From DASXMT01 sp963755985 (lineage in GTDB: Bacteria; Actinomycetota; Acidimicrobiia; Acidimicrobiales; RAAP-2): a stretch of DNA of 64,000 nucleotides. The notes under the pieces were generated by a model that did not search any database, was not told where the DNA came from, and saw only the letters and a list, made by a program, of their open reading frames with translations. The stretch covers positions 124,001 through 188,000 of the forward strand of contig CAVWLO010000001.1 of assembly GCA_963755985.1 (NCBI GenBank). The letters are read 5' to 3'. Positions 51,221 through 59,042 of the stretch are shown one piece after another; within the stretch, counting starts at the first letter, position 1; each line of letters starts with the position of its first letter. Position numbers and translations under genes: made by a program.

Positions 51221-52510
51221 TTAGTCGGAGCGGGACGGCGAGGAGTTGTGGCGGACCTCGTCGAAGGGCCGGTCCTTGTCGGCGGCGTATTCACGAGGCA
51301 TGCCCAGGACCCGCTCGCTAATGATATTGCGCTGCATCTCGTTGCTCCCACCACCGAGGCTACCGCCCTGTCGGAAGAGGAACTCGATCCCCCTCTCCCC
51401 CGCCGGGTCCCCGCCGGCCCACACCCCGGCCGCCGGCCCGGCGATCTCGAGGGCGATGTCGTTGCGGCGCTCGGCGTTGGTGGCGGCGTACAGGCGGGGA
51501 AGCGACCCGGTCGGCCCGGGAAACCGCCCGGTCGTGATCCCGGCGGTGACCCGGGCCACCAGTTGGGCACCGACCACGTCGTTGGCCCGGGCCTCGGCCA
51601 CCAGCTGGCGGACGCGGGGATCGCCGGTGCGCTCCGTCGCCCTGGCCAACTCGATCAGGTCGGTGCGCCCGCCCCCGTGGTCACCCCGGCCGCCGGTCGT
51701 CCCACTGGTGTACGGAGAGCCGCCGCCGACGGCATCACGCTCGTGGAACAAGAGGCGTGAGGCCACCGTCCACCCGTCGTTGACCTCACCGAGCACGTTC
51801 TCCACCGGGATGGACACGTCGTCGAAGAACTCCTGGCAGAACTCGTTCCACCCGTTGACCATCTTGATCTGTTGCACGTCGATGCCGGGCTGATGGATCT
51901 TCACGATGAAACAGGTCAGGCCCCGGTGCTTGGTGGCATGCCAATCGGTCCGGGCCAGGCACAGGGCGTAGTCGGACCGGAACGCCCCGGAGCTCCAGAT
52001 CTTCGACCCGTTGAGGACGAAGACGTCTCCGTCCCGCGTCGCTCGGGTGACCAGGCCGGCCAGGTCCGACCCACCGGAGGGTTCGGAGAGGAACTGGACC
52101 CATGCCTCCTCCCCCGAGAGGATGGCCGGGATGTGGCGCAGCTTCTGCTCCTCGGTCCCGAAGTCGAGCAGGGTCGGGGCCAGGATGGACAGCGTGGGGA
52201 TGTTGAGCAGCACCGGCATCTCGTAGGGCACCGACTCCTTGGTGAAGATGGCCTGGTGCTGTCGCGACAGTCCCTGGCCCCCGTACCGCTGCGGGAAGCA
52301 GAGCCCGGCGAATCCCCCGTCGAACAAGATCCGTTGCAGCTCCCGGGCCCGGACCCCGTACTCGTCCTCGGTCACGAGCCGCTGGTTGGTCCGGCCTTCC
52401 AGGCGGGGCATGGACTGGGCCAGCCAGGCCCGGGCCCGCTGACGGAAGGCCTCGAGGTCCTCACTGTCCGGGTGCCCGGTGTCAGCCGAAGTTGGCATGT
52501 CGACGGTCAT
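51221..52510 (-). CDS. Acyl-CoA dehydrogenase, long variant
   Basis: 429 residues: WVQFLSEPSGGSDLAGL loop (Glu-Pro-Ser-Gly-Gly rather than PDAG), GSKIWSSGAFRSDYALCLART, LLFHERDAVGGG and GGSLGGGSNEMQRNIISERV. A Gly-rich insert (SPYTSGTTGGRGDHGGGRTD) after the active-site helix looks like a ligase P-loop by chance but is in a surface region. ATG at 52510 is 3 bases after the amidohydrolase stop. Last gene of a three-gene leftward group with the amidohydrolase and P450. Confidence 0.9.
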   Translation of the reverse strand: MTVDMPTSADTGHPDSEDLEAFRQRARAWLAQSMPRLEGRTNQRLVTEDEYGVRARELQRILFDGGFAGLCFPQRYGGQGLSRQHQAIFTKESVPYEMPVLLNIPTLSILAPTLLDFGTEEQKLRHIPAILSGEEAWVQFLSEPSGGSDLAGLVTRATRDGDVFVLNGSKIWSSGAFRSDYALCLARTDWHATKHRGLTCFIVKIHQPGIDVQQIKMVNGWNEFCQEFFDDVSIPVENVLGEVNDGWTVASRLLFHERDAVGGGSPYTSGTTGGRGDHGGGRTDLIELARATERTGDPRVRQLVAEARANDVVGAQLVARVTAGITTGRFPGPTGSLPRLYAATNAERRNDIALEIAGPAAGVWAGGDPAGERGIEFLFRQGGSLGGGSNEMQRNIISERVLGMPREYAADKDRPFDEVRHNSSPSRSD

Positions 52511-52513
52511 CGC

Positions 52514-53791
52514 TCAGCTGTTGGTCAGGGCGCCGAGGTCCGAGGCCTTGTTGGCGTGGGGGGCCTTGGGCGTGCGCCGGGTGGAGCGGATGGCCACGTC
52601 CCTTCCGGCCTGGCGGGCCCGCAGGGCGGCCACGGTGGCCTCCTTTTTGGGGATGACCGAGAAGGGGTCGTAGCTGAAGTGGCGCATGGCGTTGTGGTGG
52701 GTGATGCGGTTGATGTCGTGGTCGGGCAGCTCGCCGATGTACTTCCAGAGCTGCTCGGGGGCGGTCGGCCAGGTGGTGTCGGAGTGGGGGTAGTCGCACT
52801 CCCAGGTGACGTTGTCCATGTTCAAGAAGTCCCGGCTGGCCACGCCGAAGGCGTCATCGATGAAACAGGTGATGACGTGCTCGTTGAACACCTCGCTCGG
52901 CAGCTGGTGGCCGAAGTCCTGGCCCGTCCAGGCGTGGTGCTTTTGGTAGTTGTAGTCGATGCGCTCCAAGAAGTAGGGGATCCAGCCGATCCCCCCCTCG
53001 GACAGGGCCACTTTGATGTCGGGGAACTTGCGCAGCACCGGCGACCAGATGAGGTCGGCCGCGGCCCGGACGATGTTCATGGGGGTGACGGTGATCAACA
53101 CGTCGATGGGGGCATCGGGCGAGGTGATGACCAGTTCGGAGGAGGAGCCGATGTGCATGCACACGACCACGTTCTCCTCCGAGCAGGCCGTCCAGAACGG
53201 GTCCCAGTGGTCCGAGTGGATGGAGGGCCAGCCCAGCTTGGACGGGTTCTCCGAGAAGGTGACGGCGTGGGCCCCCTTCGCCGCCGTGCGCCGGACCTCG
53301 GCCGCGAGGACCTCGGGGTCCCAGATGGCCGGGAGCGAGCAGGGGATGAAGCGGCCCGGGTGGGTGCCGCACCACTCGTCGATGTGCCAGTCGTTGTAGG
53401 CCCGGACCATGGCGAGGGCCACGTCCTTGTCCTCGGTCCGGGCGAAGAGCTGCCCGCAGAACTGGGGGAAGGAGGGGAAGCACAGCGAGCCGAGCACGCC
53501 GTTGGCGTCCATGTCCTTCACCCGCTCGTTGATGTCGTAACAGCCCGGGCGGAGCTCGTCGAACGAGGTCGGCTCCATCCCGAACTCGTCGGGCGGGCGC
53601 CCGGCCACCGCGTTCAGGGCGATGTTGCCCAGCTCTTGGCCCTCGTAGCGCCACGCACTGGTCCCGTCGGCCCGGGTGATGAACTGGGGGGCGAGGTCCA
53701 CGTACTTGGCCGGCAACCGGTCCTCGAAGACATTGGGTGGCTCGACGACATGGTCATCGACGCTCACCAGGATCAGGTCATCAACGTCCAT
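52514..53791 (-). CDS. Amidohydrolase_2 family protein
   Basis: 425 residues. The start VSVDDHVVEPPNVF carries the metal D-x-H pattern, followed by CLPAIW-type loops, MHIGSSSE, LSEGGIGWIPYFLERI and WECDYPHSDTTWP with the metal Asp. It is a relative of the genes at 22683 and 35714 and closest to the ACMSD-like family in steroid and aromatic clusters. ATG at 53791 has GGGGG upstream. Two bases separate it from the dehydrogenase. Confidence 0.9.
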   Translation of the reverse strand: MDVDDLILVSVDDHVVEPPNVFEDRLPAKYVDLAPQFITRADGTSAWRYEGQELGNIALNAVAGRPPDEFGMEPTSFDELRPGCYDINERVKDMDANGVLGSLCFPSFPQFCGQLFARTEDKDVALAMVRAYNDWHIDEWCGTHPGRFIPCSLPAIWDPEVLAAEVRRTAAKGAHAVTFSENPSKLGWPSIHSDHWDPFWTACSEENVVVCMHIGSSSELVITSPDAPIDVLITVTPMNIVRAAADLIWSPVLRKFPDIKVALSEGGIGWIPYFLERIDYNYQKHHAWTGQDFGHQLPSEVFNEHVITCFIDDAFGVASRDFLNMDNVTWECDYPHSDTTWPTAPEQLWKYIGELPDHDINRITHHNAMRHFSYDPFSVIPKKEATVAALRARQAGRDVAIRSTRRTPKAPHANKASDLGALTNS

Positions 53792-53956
53792 CGGGGACCC
53801 CCTTGCGATCGCACGCAGCCTGCCCGGATCCTGGCTGGGGACCGGGAGCCGGGGTAAAACCCCAGCATAGCGGTGGGCCACCCGAGCGGAAAACAGCTGT
53901 TAACGGGGCCTGGGCGTGCCCGACGGGGCAGGCACGGCACGGCCGGGGCCTGGCGG

Positions 53957-55153
53957 TCAGCCCTCCCGGACCCCGGGCTCGAACTCGAGTGGCAGGTGGG
54001 CGATCTCCCGGATCGACGGGCTGTAGGTGGGGACGAACCCCTCGGGGAGCCGGTAGGAGGGAATCCGCCGGTGCCACTCGGCCAGCGCGACCCGCAGCTC
54101 CATGCGGGCCAGGTGCGAGCCGAGGCAGCGATGGACGCCCACGCCGAAGCTCAGGTGCTTGATCGACTGGCGAGAGAAGTCGACTTCGGTCGGGCGTTCG
54201 AACCGGTTGGGGTCGATGTTGGTCGTGGCCAACAGCACGGCCATCTTCGTCCCCTGGCTGACCGGGCAGCCCTCGACCTCGGTGTCGGACATGGTCACCC
54301 GGATGACCGTCGGAACCGGGCACATCCAGCGGAGGAGCTCCTCCACCGCCTTCGGCCTGAGGGAGGGCTCTTCCGCCAGCTGCCGCTGGTGCTCGGGGCT
54401 CCTGGCCAGGAAGGAGAAGAAGCACTCCAGACTGGCCGTGACCGTGTCCAACCCGGCGGTCAGCTGCAACAAGCTGATGTTGAGCGTCTGCTCCCGGGTC
54501 AGCTCGCCGGCGATCTCCAGGCGGGAGAGGTGGCCCAGGATGTCGTCGGTCGGCTCGACCGCCCGCCGGTCGAGGGCCTCCCCGAAGAGCTCGAAGACCC
54601 ACTGGGCCGCCCGCGCCCGGATGGCGTCGAGCTCGGCATGGCCCTTGCCCACCGGGCGGATCAACTCGTCCTTCACGGCGAGGAACTCGTCCAACCCCTC
54701 GATCGGCAGCCCCAAGAGGTGCAAGAACGTGCCCGACGGAATCGGCTGGGCGAACTCCGAGGCCAGATCGCAGCTCCCCCGCTCGATGAATGAGTCGATG
54801 CACTGGTTCACCAACGCCGAGACCTCGCCCTCGAGCTTGGCCATCTTCGGCGGCGTGAACAGCGGATCGAGCATGCGGCGGTAGCGAACATGGTCGGGCG
54901 GGTCGACCTGCAGCGGGATCAACCCGGTCTCCGAGCCCAGGAACTGGGCGTCTGGATTGGACGAGAGCAGGGCGGGATCGTGCATCAGCTCGTCGACCGC
55001 GGTCGGGCTGACCATCATCGAGACACTGCCGAAGTCGAGCACGGCCGGTCCCGTGCGCATCCGCTCCCAGTCCTCTTGGACGTTGTCACCCCAGATGCTC
55101 AGGTCCTCTTCGGGGCCCGTCTCGTCCGGTGCTGCGGGTGTCTCCACGCTCAT
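53957..55153 (-). CDS. Cytochrome P450
   Basis: 398 residues: I-helix LTAGLDTVTAS, K-helix EELLR, haem loop LSFGVGVHRCLGSHLAR with Cys at about 343. The I-helix has LDT in place of the ET or DT of the other two P450s, so the substrate differs. ATG at 55153 follows GGGG 7 bases upstream. The GVGVHRCLG loop is typical of actinobacterial CYPs acting on terpenoids or sterol rings, though this is only a hint. Confidence 0.93.
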   Translation of the reverse strand: MSVETPAAPDETGPEEDLSIWGDNVQEDWERMRTGPAVLDFGSVSMMVSPTAVDELMHDPALLSSNPDAQFLGSETGLIPLQVDPPDHVRYRRMLDPLFTPPKMAKLEGEVSALVNQCIDSFIERGSCDLASEFAQPIPSGTFLHLLGLPIEGLDEFLAVKDELIRPVGKGHAELDAIRARAAQWVFELFGEALDRRAVEPTDDILGHLSRLEIAGELTREQTLNISLLQLTAGLDTVTASLECFFSFLARSPEHQRQLAEEPSLRPKAVEELLRWMCPVPTVIRVTMSDTEVEGCPVSQGTKMAVLLATTNIDPNRFERPTEVDFSRQSIKHLSFGVGVHRCLGSHLARMELRVALAEWHRRIPSYRLPEGFVPTYSPSIREIAHLPLEFEPGVREG

Positions 55154-55262
55154 GTGTTGTCCCCTTGTCGACACTGGCACGCTAGCTCCCGGCGACCCCG
55201 GTGAGGGACCAGCTGTGCACGGAACGTGGTGGACGGTCGGCCTGTGGGCTTCACGCCCTCCA

Positions 55263-55754
55263 CTACGCCGGGCCTCCGGCGGCGGCATGCAGCTTGCGCA
55301 GCGATGCGTGCAACGAGGCCTCGATCAGCCGGTCGTTGTCCTTGGAGATGAAATCGTGCACCCTCTTCTCCAGCAGCACCCGCATGAGCGGGTTGAACAC
55401 CTCGTAGGTCTCGCGGAAGTACACACGGGTCCTTCCCTCGCCGAGGTCCTCCAGCCGGGTCCAACCCGACGCCTTCGACCACAGCGGCTTGCCGATGGCG
55501 TCGTACCGCCACGACTGCGGGCGCTGCGCCTCGGTGATCCACTCCCACGATTGGGCCCTTCCCCCCGAGAGCAGGTACCTCGGGACGGGGAAGTAGCAGT
55601 GCCGGACCAGGCCGTTCCCCTCCTCGTCGCCCTGGTGGTAGACCTCGATCTTTACCTTGTCCGTCTCGATGCCGGTCCGGGTGCGTGCCCAGATGACGTC
55701 CCAGACCTCCTCAGGCGTCCCGTCGACAACGAAGTCGAATCGGTGGTCCTGCAT
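55263..55754 (-). CDS. SRPBCC (START-like) protein
   Basis: 163 residues: FDFVVDGTPEEVWDVIWART at the start is the SRPBCC opening, then WEWITEAQRPQSWRYDAIG and a long C-terminal helix EKRVHDFISKDNDRLIEASL. These folds bind hydrophobic ligands and may carry or cyclise intermediates. ATG at 55754 has GGGGAGG 4 bases upstream. Confidence 0.87.
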   Translation of the reverse strand: MQDHRFDFVVDGTPEEVWDVIWARTRTGIETDKVKIEVYHQGDEEGNGLVRHCYFPVPRYLLSGGRAQSWEWITEAQRPQSWRYDAIGKPLWSKASGWTRLEDLGEGRTRVYFRETYEVFNPLMRVLLEKRVHDFISKDNDRLIEASLHASLRKLHAAAGGPA

Positions 55755-55932
55755 GGTTCCTCCCCACTGCGACGAAGCGACCGGCCCCCGTGCGGGACGT
55801 ATCGTGGCGACTCTAGTCACCGGCCGCCGGATCCGAAACCCGCCGTTCTCGGTGTCGGCCCCTCCGGGCCGACGGCACGAGGATCTGGCCTATCGTCATC
55901 CTGGAGCGGTGTCATCCGAGGAGAGGAGGGGC

Positions 55933-56761
55933 ATGACCGAGGAAGTCGTTCTCTACCAGGTGGATGGCCACGTGGCCACGATCACCATGAACCGCCCCGA
56001 GGTGGCCAACGCCCAGGACACCGCGGTCATCGACGGGATCGACCACTTCCTCGACGTCTCCGATGACGACGACGAGGTTCGCGTCGTCATCCTGGCCGGG
56101 TCGGGGAAGCACTTCTCCGCCGGTCACGACCTGAAGAGCCCTCGTCACCGGGTCCGGGGACGATCCCTGGGTGGCGATGCGGGAGACCCCCGAGGGCAAG
56201 TTCCGCCATGAGCAGGTCATGTACTACGAGCGGTGCCGGCGCCTCTACTCGTTCCGGAAGCCGACCATCGCCCAGGTCCAGGGGGCGACGGTCGCGGCTG
56301 GCCTGATGCTGGCCTGCATGTGCGACCTGATCGTGGCCGCCGACGACGCCACGTTCTCCAACCCGGTGCTCCGGATGACCGGTGCCGGCGTCGAGCTGCT
56401 GGTCGAGCCGTGGGAGCTCGGCATCCGGAAGGCGAAGGAATTCTTGTGGACGGGCGAGACGATCGATGCCCAGGAGGCCTGGCGGCTGGGGCTGGTCAAC
56501 CGGATCGTACCGGCGGCCCTGCTGGCCGAGCGCACCCGGGAGCTGGCCGATCGGGTTGCCCTCGTTCCCCCGACCACCGCCCAGGTGGTGAAGGACACCA
56601 TCAACAACTCGGCCACGCTCATGGGAAAAGAAGAGTCGTGGAAGTACCACTTCATGGCCCACCACTGGATGCACAACACCTCGACCGCCCTCGATGCGCT
56701 GGCGGCCCGCAAGTCCAAGTCCTCGATGCAGGAGGTCTTTGCCGAGCACCGAGATGGCTGA
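55933..56761 (+). pseudogene. Enoyl-CoA hydratase/isomerase, frameshifted once
   Basis: Frame 1 from the ATG at 55933 (GAGGAGG upstream) runs to FSAGHDLK. Frame 2 then gives ALVTGSGDDPWVAMRETPEG, QVQGATVAAGLMLACMCDL and DLIVAADDATFSNPV to the stop at 56761. The join lies at about 56134-56140; removing one base gives a 275-residue crotonase. The second oxyanion region is present and the catalytic region has few Glu, so isomerase or lyase action is possible. The next gene starts 8 bases before this one ends. Confidence 0.85.
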
Positions 56762-57989
56762 CGAGCCGCTGCCGCTCGCCGGACTCCGGGTGATCGACGT
56801 CGGGACCCGGATCAGCGCCCCGTTCTGCGCCGGCTTGCTCGGCGAGCTGGGGGCCGAGGTCATCAAGGTGGAGGACCCCCGGGGCGGCGACTTCATGCGG
56901 ACCATCGGCCCGTTCGTCCCCATCGACGACGTCCCCACCGACGACGATTCGGCCCCGTACTCCCTGTGGTGGGCGGTCGAAGGCCGCGGTCGGAAGGGGG
57001 TCACCCTCGACCTCCGTCAGCGTCAGGGACAGGACCTGTTCCGTCGACTGGTGGCCCACGCCGACGTCGTGTGCGAGAACTTCCGGCCCGGCACCCTCGA
57101 AGCCTGGGGCGTCGGGCCCGACGACTGCGACCGGCGAGCCGTCTGGGCCCGGATCAGCGTGTTCGGACAGGACGGCCCGAACGCCCGCCGGCCGGGCCTC
57201 GACCGGATGGGCATCGCCTACGGGGGCCTGCTCCACCTGACCGGGTATCCCGACCGGCCGCCCGTCCGTCCCGGCGTCACCGTCTCGGACTACCTGACCG
57301 GTGTCTTCGCCGCCGAAGCGGTGACCGCGGCCCTCTATCGCCGGGACCGGCCCGACGGGGGAACCGGGCGCGGTGGCGTGGTCGACGCCCCCCTGTACGG
57401 GTCCATCCTGCGCATCCTGGAATGGACCGTCGCCGGGCAGGACCGGATCGGGCTGACCCGCGGTCGAGAGGGGAACCGTCTGCCCAACTCGGCACCGCTC
57501 GACAACTACCCGACGGCCGATGGACGCTACGTGTGCATCGTGGCCGGATCCGACGCCAACTTCTCGAGGCTGTGCGCAGCCATGGATCGCCCGGAGCTGG
57601 CCGACGACCCCCGGTGGTCAACGCTGGCCAAGCGGGCCGCCGGCTCCGACGAGATCAACGGCCTGGTGGCCGAGTGGGCGGCCGCCCTTCCCTCCGACGA
57701 GGTCGAGGCGCGCTGCATCGAGCACGGGGTGCCGGTCGGAACCATCTACGACGCGGCCGACATCCTGGCCGATCCCCACATGGCCGCTCGAGGGGACATC
57801 GTCACCGTCGACGATCCAAGAGCCGGGCCGCTCCGCCAGCAGGCCCCCTTTCCCCGCCTCGACGGGAAGCGGCCGGTCCCGCCGGGGCCGGCACCCGCGC
57901 TGGGCCAGCACAACCGCGAGGTGTGGTGCGACCTCGTCGGACTCTCCAACGACGAGCTCACCGCCCTCCGCGCCGCCGGCGTGGTCTAG
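56754..57989 (+). CDS. Class III CoA-transferase
   Basis: 411 residues. GLRVIDVGTRISAPFCAGLL, LGAEVIKVEDPRGGDFMR, KGVTLDLRQRQGQDLF and ENFRPGTLEAWG are standard; the Asp of the catalytic loop is in GVTVSDYLTGVFAAEAV. ATG at 56754 overlaps the hydratase end. It differs from the copy at 38276 in having VSDYLTG in place of FGDVPTG. Both should move CoA from a donor to a free acid. Confidence 0.92.
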   Translation: MADEPLPLAGLRVIDVGTRISAPFCAGLLGELGAEVIKVEDPRGGDFMRTIGPFVPIDDVPTDDDSAPYSLWWAVEGRGRKGVTLDLRQRQGQDLFRRLVAHADVVCENFRPGTLEAWGVGPDDCDRRAVWARISVFGQDGPNARRPGLDRMGIAYGGLLHLTGYPDRPPVRPGVTVSDYLTGVFAAEAVTAALYRRDRPDGGTGRGGVVDAPLYGSILRILEWTVAGQDRIGLTRGREGNRLPNSAPLDNYPTADGRYVCIVAGSDANFSRLCAAMDRPELADDPRWSTLAKRAAGSDEINGLVAEWAAALPSDEVEARCIEHGVPVGTIYDAADILADPHMAARGDIVTVDDPRAGPLRQQAPFPRLDGKRPVPPGPAPALGQHNREVWCDLVGLSNDELTALRAAGVV

Positions 57990-58064
57990 TGGGAACTGCC
58001 TACGCCGCCCTCCGTTCCCCCGGGTTCGATCCGAGCCGACGCCTACCGGTAACCTCCTCTCGGC

Positions 58065-58874
58065 ATGACCCGACTCCACGACGAAGCTCCCGGCGCGAAC
58101 CAGGCCGGGACACCCCTGATCGGAGAGGGCCGGACGATGTTCGTGAACGACCTCGGCTTCGGCTTCGACCTGTCCGAGGACGGCATGAGCATGACCGGCG
58201 ACGCCACCATCACCGACGCACTGCGCCCGTCCGGGTCGTCGCGGCCGAGACCGTCGGTCCTGGCCACCGTGGCCGACTGCGTGGCCGGCGTGCCGGCCTG
58301 CCTGACCACCGCACCTCGGCTGGCCGTGACCCTCGACATCGTCGTGCGGATCCTGGCCGAACGGAGCGGCGACTCGTTGGCGCTCACGGCCGAGATCGTG
58401 AAGGCGGGCCGGAGCACCGTGGCCGCCGAGGTCTGCTTCACTGACGCGGCCACCGGTCAATTGGTGGCCCACAGCTACGTCACCTTCATGGCCTCGCCGC
58501 GCCCGCAGGACATCGCCCCGCCCTTGATCCGGGGCATGCGGACGACGGGGTCCATGCCCGTCGCCTTCCCCGACCACATCGGCATGCGGGTCCTCGAGCC
58601 CGGTGTCACCGAGATCGAGCATGGGCCCTTCCTCCAACAGGCCTCCGGCACCCTCCAGGGTGGGGCCGTGGCCTTGCTGGCCGAGATGGCGGCCGAGACC
58701 CTCACCGGGCGCCCGGTCCTCGACCTCGATACGCGGTACCTGAGCGCCGTGCGGTTGGGTCCCGGGAGGGCCACCGCCGTCTCGCTCGGGGCCGGGCTGG
58801 TCCGGGCCGAGGTGCGGGACATGGGCAACGACAACCGGCTCGCCGCACTGGTGACGGCCCGGGTGGATGGGTGA
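58065..58874 (+). CDS. Tandem hotdog-fold thioesterase-like protein
   Basis: 269 residues with two hotdog halves: residues about 1-130 (ATVADCVAGVPACLTTAPR) and about 140-269 (GTLQGGAVALLAEMAAETLT). The HGG-like GGAVALLAE of the second half matches PaaI-type acyl-CoA thioesterases. It could release dead-end CoA esters. ATG at 58065 is 75 bases after the CoA-transferase. Confidence 0.85.
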   Translation: MTRLHDEAPGANQAGTPLIGEGRTMFVNDLGFGFDLSEDGMSMTGDATITDALRPSGSSRPRPSVLATVADCVAGVPACLTTAPRLAVTLDIVVRILAERSGDSLALTAEIVKAGRSTVAAEVCFTDAATGQLVAHSYVTFMASPRPQDIAPPLIRGMRTTGSMPVAFPDHIGMRVLEPGVTEIEHGPFLQQASGTLQGGAVALLAEMAAETLTGRPVLDLDTRYLSAVRLGPGRATAVSLGAGLVRAEVRDMGNDNRLAALVTARVDG

Positions 58875-58923
58875 ACGACCCCGGGGACCCGACGATGGGC
58901 GACGGGATGGCACATAGCCCTTG

Positions 58924-58952
58924 TTGACTGACCGGGGGGCCGGCCGTACCCT
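58924..58952 (+). promoter_or_regulatory. Promoter upstream of the fused transporter
   Basis: TTGACT (58924-58929), 17-base spacer, TACCCT (58947-58952), about 90 bases before the transporter start. The -35 is the same as that of the TetR promoter at 41086. Confidence 0.4.
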
Positions 58953-59042
58953 CGTCGGCGCGCGCACGGGACGACCGGGCCAGCGGCGCCACGGCAGGGA
59001 CGATGGGGTGAGCATGCGCGCCATGCAGAGGTTCGGTTACCG

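Noticed and set aside
51650..51750. TSGTTGGRG in an acyl-CoA dehydrogenase, like an ATP-binding loop of a ligase
   Set aside because: It lies in a Gly-rich insert of a normal dehydrogenase, with no other ligase motif.
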